A stretch of 54,920 bases of DNA from an uncultured Lactobacillus sp. (GCA_937916845.1 CALFSK010000044.1:1-54920), one strand, 5' to 3'. Numbered from the stretch's first letter, positions 1-9,582 are shown. Program-made: numbers and translations. Notes: generated by a model from the sequence alone, not told the origin.

Positions 1-1873
1 AAAATGAATTGGTTTCCTCATAAAGTTCCTCATCAACAGCCGTTGACAAAGAGCCCTTTAAATACTTGTGCCAAACGTAACCTTTAACTTTGTTATTTGA
101 TGAGTGAACGTAGTAATAAAGGTACTTCTTGCCGTTGTACTTGGTAATGTGGGCCTTCTTCGTCGCAATTAAACGTGTCTTAGCATAGTTTTTTAAGTTA
201 TTTTTCTTAACGAATTGGAAGTTCTTAGAGGAGCCTTTGAGCTGGTAAACGGCACCCTTAGACTTTTTCCCGTTAACAACCCGGTAATTTTTAGCCTTCA
301 TTGTCGTTTTCTTGGTAACTTTATTATCCAAGCGTGTCACATACTTATGCCATACCCAGCCTTCGTTTTTACCTGATTTCACATGGTAGTACAAGTATGT
401 TTTACCATTGGTCCGTGCAACATAAGCACGTTTATCAACTTTAAGATACTTAGATTTGACATCTTTCAGATTAAACGCAGTCTTAAAGGTAAAGTTACTC
501 TTGGAACCATTAAGATCATAAGCCTTGGCACTTACACTTGCCTTTTTAACCTTATAATAGTTCGCTACTTTGCCCTTTTCTTTAGTAAAGCTCTTACCCA
601 TCATTTGCTTGAAAGTCAACAAGGATTGTAATGGGTTCCCGTTAGGATCAAAGAGCGCTTGATTATCATAGGAAGAGGCACCCCAATACGCATCAACATT
701 AGCTTTTTCACCAGCGTAACCAGCATCACCATAGTAATCGGCAGCATACTTAGTCGCCCAGCCAGAGCCGTACTTAACATCCATATCACGGTTGTATTGA
801 TAGTTATTCCAACCAGCTTTAACTGGAATCCACGCAGGCTCCCAATAAAATGCACCAAGGGCCTTGCCATTACCATTTTGCATCACTGTCTTCCAAACGT
901 CACTGATACTATCAGATTGTCCTTGAACAGAAATTTTGAATGGTGGATTGGCAATATCTCCAACAATGTTCGGCTGACCATCCATATCATCGGTCGTGTA
1001 TGGGTAACTCATTTCCATTACGGCAAACTTCTTACCATACTTTTTAGTGATGACGTTTTCCGCACCGATTAACTTATCATCAGGACCATTCCAGTGTGGG
1101 TAGAAGGTTGCGCCCATCACATCATAATCAACCTTATTAGCTTTTAATTCACCAGCAATCTTGTCAAAAGAAGCGGCGGTTGGTGATTCATAATGAACTG
1201 CGGCTAGTGCGTTAGGTGCATACTTATGAACAACATTGACGCCTTCAGCTAAATACTGCATATACTTAGCCGGATCAGATTCCTGCATCATACCCTTAGT
1301 CGTTTCATTTCCGACTTGGACCATCCCAACGTTCACGTCGGCGTCCGCCATTGCGAGCATGACTTTTTTGGTATAATCATGCACGGCCTGCTTTTTTTGT
1401 TCGAAGGTATAATTCTTCCAAGCTTTTGGCAAGGCTTGCTTACCAGGATCAGCCCAAAAATCAGAATATTGCAAATCAATCAAAACTTTCATATGATGCT
1501 TAGTTGCATCTTTCCCAGTTTTAATTGCGTTAGCTAGCGTTGAATCACCCGCACCATAAGAATGACCATCCTTATCGTAAGGATCGTTGAGAATTCTTAA
1601 CCGTACGTAGTTAACACCAGCATCCTCCAACGTCTGCATAATATCTTGTTGCTTGCCCTTATAGTTGTAATACTTTACACCAGCATTCAACTCAGCTTGC
1701 AAACTAGAAATATCGACCCCACGAATCGTATTCTTCGTAACCCCTTTGACGGGCGCAACCGTGACCTTGTCATCCTTGGCATTGGTTGTCCCATCGGCAT
1801 TGGCCTGCGCATTGAGTCCAATTGAACTCAAGCCCAATAAAACGGCCGCAACCAGTAATCCTTTGTGTTTCAT
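1..1873 (-). CDS. Secreted GH53 endo-beta-1,4-galactanase, C-terminus cut by the window edge
   Basis: Extracellular arabinogalactan endo-1,4-beta-galactosidase, expected to cut type I galactan side chains of pectin. The frame stays open to base 1, so about 624 codons are visible and the stop lies outside. An N-terminal signal peptide (MKHKGLLVAA, hydrophobic core, cleavage near NAQANA, residues 21-26) is followed by the GH53 domain at about residues 45-430. The family acid/base Glu is E190 in QVGNE and the nucleophile is E287 in FAVMEMSYP. From about residue 470 there are at least two repeats of about 90 residues with NGKxYLYYxV and GWVWHKY/GYVWHKY motifs, resembling GW/SH3-like wall-binding modules. 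Upstream is a weak purine-rich ribosome site (GCGGGGA). The family call is firm from both Glu motifs; the wall-binding role is inference. Confidence 0.9.
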   Translation of the reverse strand, partial: MKHKGLLVAAVLLGLSSIGLNAQANADGTTNAKDDKVTVAPVKGVTKNTIRGVDISSLQAELNAGVKYYNYKGKQQDIMQTLEDAGVNYVRLRILNDPYDKDGHSYGAGDSTLANAIKTGKDATKHHMKVLIDLQYSDFWADPGKQALPKAWKNYTFEQKKQAVHDYTKKVMLAMADADVNVGMVQVGNETTKGMMQESDPAKYMQYLAEGVNVVHKYAPNALAAVHYESPTAASFDKIAGELKANKVDYDVMGATFYPHWNGPDDKLIGAENVITKKYGKKFAVMEMSYPYTTDDMDGQPNIVGDIANPPFKISVQGQSDSISDVWKTVMQNGNGKALGAFYWEPAWIPVKAGWNNYQYNRDMDVKYGSGWATKYAADYYGDAGYAGEKANVDAYWGASSYDNQALFDPNGNPLQSLLTFKQMMGKSFTKEKGKVANYYKVKKASVSAKAYDLNGSKSNFTFKTAFNLKDVKSKYLKVDKRAYVARTNGKTYLYYHVKSGKNEGWVWHKYVTRLDNKVTKKTTMKAKNYRVVNGKKSKGAVYQLKGSSKNFQFVKKNNLKNYAKTRLIATKKAHITKYNGKKYLYYYVHSSNNKVKGYVWHKYLKGSLSTAVDEELYEETNSF

Positions 1874-1961
1874 AACTAATTTTCCCCGCTTTCTACAAAC
1901 TACACTAATCATACGTCATTTATAATCTCACAAATATAGTTATATTTAAATACATTTCACT

Positions 1962-1997
1962 AAAAAAGCGCAGTTATTTGTTCAATAACTGCGCTTT
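1962..1997 (-). terminator. Rho-independent terminator of the serine hydrolase gene
   Basis: A 12-bp stem (arms at 1967-1978 and 1984-1995, AGCGCAGTTATT) with a 5-base loop, followed on the minus strand by a run of six T. It lies 10 bases beyond the stop of the hydrolase gene. Confidence 0.85.
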
Positions 1998-2006
1998 CCT
2001 GATCAC

Positions 2007-3182
2007 TTAAAACTTCACTGTTTGCATCAAGATATCCTGAATTTCGTAGGCCACCTGGTTATCCGTCGAAAAAACACCTTGATTTTCGAACAGCACCAGG
2101 GCAACTTTACCATCCCGAGTCCCCATATAGTACGTATGGAATTCGTTATCGTTTCCCCCAACTCGAATGTGACCATTAGGCTGGTAATAAACCCCACCTG
2201 AATACTGGAAGGCAAAATCATTCGTTAACTCTGCCAATCCTGCTTGCCCGAGCAACTTACCACTCTGTAACTGATACATGAACTTATAGTAGTCACCTAC
2301 ACTCATATACAGGCTCCCACAGCCTAGCTCACTGGACTGCAGCGGCTTGGATAAGATTGTCCCCTGTGAAAGCCCGTTCGTTAGCCGGTACGCCAATGGA
2401 TTGACGATATTACCAGGAATCTCATCATACCCAAACGTGTGCTTCAGTCCAAGGGGCCGAATAATCACGTTCTGTAGCATCGTCATGTAAGATTTATGTG
2501 ACACCTTCCGGATTATGCCTGCCAAAATCGTGAAGTTCGCGTTCGTATAGAAATACGCATGATTTCCGGTTGAGAGCACGTGCTTCAACGTGAAGGCGAT
2601 CTGCGCCTTTTCAGTTGGCAAAATCGACCTTGGTGTCGTTTCAGTCATCCGAATTCCCGAACGGTGGTCTAATAGTTCGCGAATCGTGATCTGATTCGCG
2701 TACGGCACCTGCGGATAAAATTTGCTCAACGGTGTCGTCATACTGAGTTGCCCCTTATTGATCAAATGCTGAACCACGGTTGCCGTGACTGCTTTTTGTA
2801 ATGATGCTAACGGATAAACTTCCGTCGCCGTATTCCGCGTATTTTTAGATAAATCAGCGTACCCATACGTTTTCGTCTTCACCCCGGCCGGACCGTTCGT
2901 CGTCACCAGCAACGTCCCCATAATATTATGACTTTTAATTAAGGCATCAATCTTACTCATCGCCTGTGCTTCGGTCAGTTGCCCTGGAAGGGGCTTTTGT
3001 ACTGGCTGTTTTTTCGGTGCAGGCTTCTTTTTCTTTGGAATTGCCCGGGTACTATTAATCCGCGCCATTTTAGGGGCGGGTTGGGTTTGACGATTAACTA
3101 GCTGATTCCCCCATAGGCCCAATCCAATTATCATCAACAATCCTGGTATTCCAAGCACAACTAACCACGACTTTTTCTTCAT
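2007..3182 (-). CDS. Membrane-anchored beta-lactamase-family serine hydrolase
   Basis: Member of the beta-lactamase/penicillin-binding-protein-like serine hydrolase family (PF00144 type), probably acting outside the cell on peptidoglycan peptides or D-amino-acid esters. Residues 4-26 form one hydrophobic segment, followed by a Pro/Lys-rich linker (about 35-68) and the catalytic domain. The SxxK motif is SLQK (S127, K130), the second motif is YTN (Y212-N214), and RVGGND near the C-terminus may stand for the third KTG/HxG motif. The ATG at 3182 is chosen because the longer frame adds 22 residues with no membrane logic and lies upstream of the G-rich ribosome site. The gene is monocistronic with its own terminator. 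Substrate is unknown; true beta-lactamase activity is unlikely. Confidence 0.85.
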   Translation of the reverse strand: MKKKSWLVVLGIPGLLMIIGLGLWGNQLVNRQTQPAPKMARINSTRAIPKKKKPAPKKQPVQKPLPGQLTEAQAMSKIDALIKSHNIMGTLLVTTNGPAGVKTKTYGYADLSKNTRNTATEVYPLASLQKAVTATVVQHLINKGQLSMTTPLSKFYPQVPYANQITIRELLDHRSGIRMTETTPRSILPTEKAQIAFTLKHVLSTGNHAYFYTNANFTILAGIIRKVSHKSYMTMLQNVIIRPLGLKHTFGYDEIPGNIVNPLAYRLTNGLSQGTILSKPLQSSELGCGSLYMSVGDYYKFMYQLQSGKLLGQAGLAELTNDFAFQYSGGVYYQPNGHIRVGGNDNEFHTYYMGTRDGKVALVLFENQGVFSTDNQVAYEIQDILMQTVKF

Positions 3183-3378
3183 CCCAAAGCCCCCCCAATC
3201 TTGTATCCATAGCGTACGACGCACCCGAAAAAAAAGCACGCAGAGCAACGTTAATGTTAGTCGACCAAACCAAGATTCAGACTAGGGTTAATCATAATAA
3301 CTAAAAATAGACTATATTTTAGTGATTTTGACTCGTGCAATTACCGAACAAAACCATTAAACTTAGTTCCATAGTTAA

Positions 3379-4749
<1,371 letters not shown>

Positions 4750-4763
4750 CCGGTTCTAGAATT

Positions 4764-4810
4764 AAAAAAGCGCAGTTCAGAAATCTAAAATTTCTGAACT
4801 GCGCTTTTTG
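4764..4810. terminator. Bidirectional terminator between gdhA and the next minus-strand gene
   Basis: A long stem, about 20 bp including A/T ends, contains GCGCAGTTCAGAAAT on one arm and its complement on the other, with a 5-base loop. A and T runs flank both sides, so it can end transcription in both directions. It contains the TTCAGAAA core that recurs in other terminators of this window. Confidence 0.9.
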
Positions 4811-4816
4811 ATATCG

Positions 4817-5380
4817 TTAAACCTTATCATCTGGATAACCTGTGTGAGCCACTAGCTGAGAATAAGTCTCATGCAAAGTCAGTGCTGCGACCTTCCAGCC
4901 AAGCTTCAATAGTGGAATCAGCCGCAACGGGTCTTCAACCGGAATACCGTGTTCGTGTGCAAATTTACAAATAGCAGGTAAAACTTCCATATCAGAATTA
5001 GCAAAATAATAATTACCGGTATCCGTTAAAACAAAGATTGTGGCCCGAAAAGCATGCCGGGGATCCAGTCCCTGGCTCACGTGCCACCGAATCGCCCCGA
5101 TTTGAATCCGTCGCACCGCACTCAACGGCATTTCGCCGAGGTTCCGGCCCTCTGGCGACCATAAAACGACTTGTCGTGGTGTCAGCTCCACCATGGCATA
5201 TTTTTCACTCCGAGTGCCGGATAACCGCCGAAGCCAGTTACGTTCAGGCTCAGGTTTAGGATACTCTTGCCCCTGGATTTCAAAGTGAAACGGCACAATA
5301 CACTTCTGAGCACGATCAATCGCCCGGTAATGGCCAGCAATCTGATGATTAGCAAAAACAGACGTCATTGGTTTAAACAT
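4817..5380 (-). CDS. Conserved hypothetical protein, possible PH-like fold
   Basis: A 187-residue soluble protein I do not recognise with certainty. It has no signal peptide or membrane segment. The middle part (about 65-150) contains VELTPRQVVLW, EMPLSAVRRIQIG and IFVLTDTGNYYFAN, which reads like strands of a bacterial PH/GRAM-type domain (a protein stating how it should be displayed on a beta sheet), ending in a helical tail. That fold is a guess from pattern only. The ATG at 5380 is chosen because a GAGGGGAG ribosome site lies eight bases before it; a longer GTG start six codons upstream would overlap that site. It ends at the bidirectional terminator shared with gdhA. Confidence 0.6.
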   Translation of the reverse strand: MFKPMTSVFANHQIAGHYRAIDRAQKCIVPFHFEIQGQEYPKPEPERNWLRRLSGTRSEKYAMVELTPRQVVLWSPEGRNLGEMPLSAVRRIQIGAIRWHVSQGLDPRHAFRATIFVLTDTGNYYFANSDMEVLPAICKFAHEHGIPVEDPLRLIPLLKLGWKVAALTLHETYSQLVAHTGYPDDKV

Positions 5381-5455
5381 TACGGTCACTCCCCTCACCG
5401 TCAGTATACGCTTTCATCACTAAAATAACACCAATTTGTTACGGCTTTGAAGTAG

Positions 5456-5500
5456 ACCAAAAACAGGGCCCAATTACGATTGTAATCAGGCCCTGTTTTG
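5456..5500 (-). terminator. Strong intrinsic terminator without an annotated gene before it
   Basis: A ten-base stem AAACAGGGCC (5461-5470) pairs with 5489-5498, with an inner ATTAC/GTAAT pairing and T runs on both sides (five T on the minus strand). No protein gene ends here. It is the 3' end of the candidate small RNA described for this region. Confidence 0.75.
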
Positions 5501-5706
5501 ACTTGTCGCTTAGTTCTCATTTATGTGCTTGAATAATATCTCATTACAAATATGTGCGCTGACAATTTAAAATTAATTTAACTCGCCATCCCCGATTCAG
5601 ACAACTAAACGCAAGCGCCACTCACGAAATCAGTGACGGACTGACTTCAACTACACCCTTTGACACCATATTCACAACTTTCAAATTGCTTGACCTAATC
5701 AGGTCT
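5457..5706 (-). ncRNA. Candidate catabolite-controlled small RNA of about 245 nt
   Basis: The stretch 5381-5803 holds no convincing protein gene. On the minus strand it shows a promoter (TTGTGT at 5742-5737, 18-base spacer, TATAAT at 5718-5713), a near-perfect cre site over the -35 and spacer, about 245 bases without a usable reading frame and ribosome site, then a strong terminator at 5456-5500. That is the layout of an independent small RNA under CcpA repression. A competing plus-strand reading exists (TTGACC at 5690, TATTAT at 5712), but nothing lies downstream of it except the terminator of the next gene. The region could also be the relic of a lost gene. Sequence-only inference. Confidence 0.4.
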
Positions 5707-5724
5707 ATGCCTATTATAGCATCA

Positions 5725-5742
5725 TTGTGAGCGCTTACACAA
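5725..5742. promoter_or_regulatory. cre-like CcpA operator
   Basis: TTGTGAGCGCTTACACAA is an 18-base near-palindrome matching the catabolite-responsive element consensus TGNAANCGNTNNCA at all fixed positions but one (G for A at position four). It overlaps the -35 box and spacer of the minus-strand promoter, the position expected for repression by CcpA/HPr-Ser-P. Confidence 0.6.
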
Positions 5743-5762
5743 TTATGGCCGATAAATTTATT

Positions 5763-5799
5763 GATAATAAAAGAAGCTTACCAACTAGGCAAGCTTCTC
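5763..5799 (-). terminator. Terminator of the DUF1149-like gene
   Basis: Arms AGAAGCTT (5772-5779) and AAGCTTCT (5791-5798), extended by CC/GG, with TTTTATT on the minus strand. It follows the stop codon of the upstream minus-strand gene directly. Confidence 0.75.
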
Positions 5800-5803
5800 T
5801 TTA

Positions 5804-6256
5804 TTAGTCGTTATCTTGGTCGTCTTGGTTCGCTTCACTATCATCAAAATCAGCGGGCATAATCGCAAAATTGCTTGCTTCAGTTGAAAGTAAAGCGGCG
5901 TAAGCACGGACTTTAGCTGATAAAGCAGGGATAATTGCACCGTTAAGATTATTCAACATATCCTGTTCATCATCTTCAACGCCCTTATCATCGGCTTGGC
6001 GTTCGATGATGCCGACCATTTCACCACTCAACCGTACGATTGCAAAAACCGTTGCGGATAAGTCATACATGTCTTCTTTATAAGTGACATTTAATTGGGC
6101 TTGAACCACGTCATCGCCAAAAGTCTTCTTAACGTCGGGGTTAGCTGGCGTGTAGCTGAATTGGCCTTGGCCAGGTTCGTCTTTGGATTCATCGCGATCA
6201 TAGACGATTTGGAAATGTAAATCTTGGATAGCTGAGTTTAAAATTTCAATATTCAT
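5804..6256 (-). CDS. DUF1149-like small acidic protein
   Basis: A 150-residue, strongly acidic cytosolic protein without membrane segments. Its order (MNIEILNSAIQDLHFQ at the start, a central QAQLNVTYKEDMYDLSATVFAIVRLSG, an Asp/Glu-rich tail) resembles the DUF1149 family of lactobacilli and streptococci, whose fold has been likened to the SecB chaperone. Function is unknown. The tail from about residue 135 (DDSEANQDDQDND) is probably disordered. The ribosome site is GGGAG about 11 bases before the ATG. It has its own terminator and appears monocistronic. The family call rests on recall of motif order, not on a search. Confidence 0.65.
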   Translation of the reverse strand: MNIEILNSAIQDLHFQIVYDRDESKDEPGQGQFSYTPANPDVKKTFGDDVVQAQLNVTYKEDMYDLSATVFAIVRLSGEMVGIIERQADDKGVEDDEQDMLNNLNGAIIPALSAKVRAYAALLSTEASNFAIMPADFDDSEANQDDQDND

Positions 6257-6421
6257 AGATTGGAAACTCCCTTTTATATAATACCTTCACCATAAAGGAA
6301 ATAGGTCCAAAATACAATCAAATTTCCGTGCTTTTCGTGAATAATTCATCAAGATTTGATTAACTTGACGTAAAGGCCACTAATCTGAGATTGATTGACG
6401 AATTTCGTTATAACCCTTAAA

Positions 6422-6442
6422 CTAATCAATGAGTTTGATTAG
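6422..6442. promoter_or_regulatory. Perfect inverted repeat at the start of the cationic-peptide transcript
   Basis: CTAATCAA, TGAGT, TTGATTAG: two perfect eight-base arms with a five-base spacer. The repeat overlaps the end of a promoter (TTGACG at 6395, 17-base spacer, TAAACT at 6418) and touches the GGGAGG ribosome site. It could be a repressor operator or an RNA hairpin masking the ribosome site. A related half site, TTTGATTA, lies at about 6355. Confidence 0.5.
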
Positions 6443-6451
6443 GGAGGAATT

Positions 6452-6652
6452 ATGATTAAGAAGAGCAAACTGATGACCGCCATTATTATTTTGAGTTTGG
6501 GAACCGGCTTACTTGCAACCCCCGGTGTAACGGCACAAGCAATGCGTGTCCGCGCCCCCCGAACCTTCTTACGTTGGCGCTTCAAACGAAACGTTTCAAA
6601 GCGTCACCACGTCAAGCAGCATCACCATAAGAAATATTCGCACCGGCGTTAA
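6452..6652 (+). CDS. Small secreted, strongly cationic His/Arg/Lys-rich peptide
   Basis: A 66-residue precursor. A basic start (MIKKSK) and a hydrophobic core (about 8-24) end in VTAQA, a good signal-peptidase site after residue 30. The mature part would be about 36 residues with no acidic residue, rich in Arg, Lys and His (RVRAPRTFLRWRFKRNVSK, then HHVKQHHHKK). A GGAGG site lies six bases before the ATG and a strong terminator follows. I do not recognise a family. Possible roles are a cationic antimicrobial or wall-binding peptide, or a metal-binding (His-rich) peptide; no immunity or export gene is adjacent. The short length, good signal peptide, promoter and terminator argue that it is a real gene. 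Confidence 0.7.
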   Translation: MIKKSKLMTAIIILSLGTGLLATPGVTAQAMRVRAPRTFLRWRFKRNVSKRHHVKQHHHKKYSHRR

Positions 6653-6664
6653 ATAAAATATGAC

Positions 6665-6837
6665 TAAAGCTAGCGGTTCAGAAACCAGTTGATTTCTGAA
6701 CTGCTAGCTTTTTATCCGAAACGTGCGCTAAAAGGCAATTCGCTCCGCTTAACCCGGCATCAGGGCTCATTCCAAGCCCAGGAATAATCCCTGATTCCAC
6801 GTTAATGCTCACAAATTAGTCGCCTTTTATCCCACTC
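6665..6837 (-). repeat. 3'-UTR module, copy 1, with terminator, after the DUF915 gene
   Basis: Read on the minus strand from the DUF915 stop: GAGTGGGATAAAAGGCG, an inserted stretch of about 70 bases with its own hairpin, GGTTAAGCGGAGCGAATTGC, CTTTTAGCGCACGTTTCG, then a terminator with arms GCTAGC-TTCAGAAA (6665-6713). The outer parts pair (AAAAGGC with GCCTTTT). The same unit follows three other genes (9583, 14174 and 24994). The terminator also serves the plus-strand cationic-peptide gene. Confidence 0.7.
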
Positions 6838-7701
6838 TTAATTCCGCGGTTGCTGCTGATTTTGCCGCCGAATACTATCTGGCACCTTTTCAACCAAGAG
6901 GTATTGCCGAATTAACGCCACAATTTGCTTGTTCTGTGGTAAATCCGAATGGGCCGTATTCGCACCAGTCACCGTTATTTCGGTAAAGTGTTTAACCTGA
7001 TTTTGATAGATGTACTTCCCGTAATTGACACTATTGGCCGGGACCGTCCCGTCACTAGAATAGTTCTCGGTTCCCGCAATCGAGTACACGGTGAGCGATT
7101 CTGGCAACCCGCTGCGGTACTTGTATAGTTCTTTAAACATGCTCGTCTTTGCCGTCGTACTCGTAGATTCCATGTTATACGGTGACGCAATCGTCATTAA
7201 GCGATCAACGTGGACTTTCGGGCTTTGTTTTAAATACCGCTCTAAAAATAGCGTCCAAATCAGGCCACCATTAGAGTGTCCTAATGCCGAGAAATGATTA
7301 AATTTATAAGTCTTAATTAATTCCTTCAGCGCGGTATTCAACCAGACAGCTTGCTTATCAATGTTGGCCTTGCCGTCCTTGTTATTGGCAAAGCCAATAA
7401 CAATAAACGGTTCCTTATCGTGATTGTCGATGCTTCCGCTATACTTAATCGAGCCATCCGTTTGAACCGTTAGCTTCAAAACGCTGTGTTTCTTCGGCGT
7501 TTCTTTACCTAGCTCGGTAATCAAGCTGTCAAATCGGTTCTGGGTCGCACTCGAGCCCGGAATCATAATAACTGGGGCCATCTGACTTCGGTCCGCATTT
7601 TTTAGCGTTTTAATATTGGCCTGCGACCACGTATAGGCTGGCCAACAAACCCCAACTAGCACAACGAGTCCGAGCACCCATTTCCACCAATTACGCTTCA
7701 T
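6838..7701 (-). CDS. Membrane-anchored DUF915 alpha/beta hydrolase, copy 1
   Basis: Cell-surface alpha/beta hydrolase of the DUF915 group, expanded in lactobacilli. A single N-terminal membrane segment (residues 6-24) leaves the catalytic domain outside. The nucleophile is S143 in LGHSNGG; a likely Asp is D217 in NYSSDGTVP and the His H251 in NTAHSDLPQ. The oxyanion region is IMIPGSSATQNRFD. The substrate, probably a short-chain ester or glycoconjugate, is unknown. The ATG at 7701 lies inside the end of the upstream EIIC gene (11-base overlap) after GAGGGGAC, so the two are translationally coupled. A close paralog with the same EIIC partner lies at 17675-18565. Confidence 0.88.
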   Translation of the reverse strand: MKRNWWKWVLGLVVLVGVCWPAYTWSQANIKTLKNADRSQMAPVIMIPGSSATQNRFDSLITELGKETPKKHSVLKLTVQTDGSIKYSGSIDNHDKEPFIVIGFANNKDGKANIDKQAVWLNTALKELIKTYKFNHFSALGHSNGGLIWTLFLERYLKQSPKVHVDRLMTIASPYNMESTSTTAKTSMFKELYKYRSGLPESLTVYSIAGTENYSSDGTVPANSVNYGKYIYQNQVKHFTEITVTGANTAHSDLPQNKQIVALIRQYLLVEKVPDSIRRQNQQQPRN

Positions 7702-9043
7702 CTTTGACCACCGTCCCCTCAGTTTGGTTAGCAAGCAGGACAAATGGCAAATAAATGGCCGTCGCTACTAGTAGGTTAATTAGACTAACAACTAGCGCGC
7801 GCCAATCCCCACCAGTCCCTAACCAGCCAATTAAAAATCCCGGCGTTGTGCGGTCAACCGGATAAACGACCGGCGGCATCAGTTGCAGTTTTAGCGCTGC
7901 CCAACTGATCACCATGGTCACCATCGGCGTTACGACAAACGGGATCGCTAAAATTGGACTGTACGCAATCGGTAAGCCGACCAATAACGGCTGATTAAAG
8001 TTAAAAATCGCTGGTAACCAGCTTGCTTTAGTCACGGCGCGATAGCTTTGATTATGGGAACGCCATAAAATGGCAATGACTAACGCCAAGGTCATCCCGG
8101 GACCCCCAACGTTTGCAAAGCTATCAAAAACGGTGTGTAGTGTGATTGGATTAGGCGCCCCCCACGCCGAGCCGTGTTGCAAGGCGTACTGTAAGTTTTG
8201 AACCGTGCTAATGGCGCTATTACCGCTGTAATCAACAGGTCCAATAATCCCAATCAACCAAAATAAATTGCTTAATACCGTGGTCCCAAGCATCGTGCTC
8301 AACATGGCACCGGGATTGATGAACGGTAACGTAAAGACTTTGTAAAATAGACCGTTTAAGCCGTACTTGCTCACGAAGCTAACCCCGTACCCAATGCCGC
8401 TAAATAAAATCACACCCACGACAAGGGGTAACCTGTTGTACCGTGCCCGTAACAGCAAGTGTTGCTGCGTCTCAATGGCTTGGTGGGTATGTGGTCGGCG
8501 GACCAGGTGCGTAAATAGCCACCCCGTCACCAGTCCCACTAGTAAGGCTAAAAAAATGCCCTGCGTCCCTAAATTATTTTCTAAAAACTGGGAGACGTTT
8601 GCATCACGTCGATTAAAGACAGCGTAGTTAAAATTCAACATCATAAAACTAATGGCCGCGCTGATTCCCGCCAATAAGTTATCACGCTGGGCGGAACGAG
8701 CCACAAAATTGGCGGCCGCAAACGCTGCAATGACTGCAATAATTCCGTTAATACTTTGGCTTAGCATGCTCGTATAAGTTGTGAGCTGCGAAAAACCAGG
8801 TACCCAGTGACTCAGGCCGTAAATATGATTTAAAAACCCGTTTTTTTGAAAGATTGCTTGGTTAACTAAACTAATATAAGTGCCAATCAGCACAAATGGA
8901 AACAGCAACGTTAAGGAGTCTCGCAACGCGCGCCAATACCGTTTGTGTTCGACGACCCGTTCAAAATTTAATAATCCGCGTTGTATTTTTTTAATGGTAC
9001 CCATCCCCCAAAACTTAATTATCTTAAATATACGCTTATCCAC
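7691..9043 (-). CDS. Stand-alone PTS EIIC permease, lactose/cellobiose type, copy 1
   Basis: A 450-residue polytopic membrane protein of the PTS lactose/cellobiose EIIC class. Family features are the cytoplasmic N-terminus before LLFPFVLIGTYISL, GGPGMTLALVIAI, PAIFNFNQPLLVGLPI and MPPVVYP with LGTGGDWRA near the end. No EIIA or EIIB domain is fused and none is nearby, so it must borrow phosphorylated EIIB from elsewhere or transport without phosphorylation. Its stop overlaps the start of the DUF915 hydrolase gene. The start is uncertain: GTG at 9043 has a weak ribosome site, and ATG at 9004 has a G-run directly adjacent. The sugar is unknown. Confidence 0.85.
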   Translation of the reverse strand: MDKRIFKIIKFWGMGTIKKIQRGLLNFERVVEHKRYWRALRDSLTLLFPFVLIGTYISLVNQAIFQKNGFLNHIYGLSHWVPGFSQLTTYTSMLSQSINGIIAVIAAFAAANFVARSAQRDNLLAGISAAISFMMLNFNYAVFNRRDANVSQFLENNLGTQGIFLALLVGLVTGWLFTHLVRRPHTHQAIETQQHLLLRARYNRLPLVVGVILFSGIGYGVSFVSKYGLNGLFYKVFTLPFINPGAMLSTMLGTTVLSNLFWLIGIIGPVDYSGNSAISTVQNLQYALQHGSAWGAPNPITLHTVFDSFANVGGPGMTLALVIAILWRSHNQSYRAVTKASWLPAIFNFNQPLLVGLPIAYSPILAIPFVVTPMVTMVISWAALKLQLMPPVVYPVDRTTPGFLIGWLGTGGDWRALVVSLINLLVATAIYLPFVLLANQTEGTVVKDEA

Positions 9044-9141
9044 TAGCTCTGCCTACTGCCACCACTTATAAAGTGCGTTTGATTTCGTCTTCGTCTTACT
9101 ATCATTTATAATTATAATAAATATAAATGGAGGTGGTTTTA

Positions 9142-9582
9142 ATGCCTAGTCGTTATACGCACATCTTAGTTCCTGTCGACAGTTCCGAAGCCGCACAAGC
9201 GGCCTTTACCGAAGCAGTCAACATCGCCCAGCGTCACGCGGCCCAATTGACCGCCCTGTACGTTGTGAATGACAGTGCCTACCATGCGCCAGCGCTTGAT
9301 CCGGTTCTTTCCGAATTACTCGACGCCGAAGCCGCGCACGCTCAAGACGCGATGCAGCAGCGACAGCAGTTCGTAACCACTACCACGGTTCCCGATTTTA
9401 AAACTGAAGTCACGTACGGCATTCCTAAACGGGCCATCGAAGACTACGCTAAACAACACGCTGAAATTGATTTGATTGTGCTGGGCGCCACCGGTAAAGA
9501 TTCACCCCACCGGGTGGCCGTTGGCTCAACAACCAGCTACGTGGTCGACCACGCCCCTTGCAACGTGATGGTCATTCGCTAA
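9142..9582 (+). CDS. Universal stress protein, UspA family
   Basis: A 146-residue cytosolic UspA-domain protein. It begins YTHILVPVDSSEAA, the usual first strand with the nucleotide-contacting Asp, and ends with the ATP-binding pattern G-2x-G-9x-G(S/T): LGATGKDSPHRVAVGSTTSYV, followed by APCNVMVIR. It is therefore of the ATP-binding type, likely a homodimer, with a role in starvation or acid stress that cannot be specified. The ATG at 9142 is preferred over the ATG at 9127, because the latter overlaps the ribosome site GGAGGTGG that serves 9142. It is divergent from the EIIC gene and ends in a repeated 3'-UTR module. Confidence 0.93.
   Translation: MPSRYTHILVPVDSSEAAQAAFTEAVNIAQRHAAQLTALYVVNDSAYHAPALDPVLSELLDAEAAHAQDAMQQRQQFVTTTTVPDFKTEVTYGIPKRAIEDYAKQHAEIDLIVLGATGKDSPHRVAVGSTTSYVVDHAPCNVMVIR

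Noticed and set aside
383..1537. Plus-strand frames of 73-137 codons at the left end
   Set aside because: They are antisense to the GH53 galactanase, whose frame is continuous and carries both catalytic motifs.
5690..5717. Plus-strand promoter TTGACC-16-TATTAT reading towards 5800
   Set aside because: Nothing coding lies downstream before the terminator of the convergent gene; the minus-strand reading with cre and a strong terminator explains the region better.
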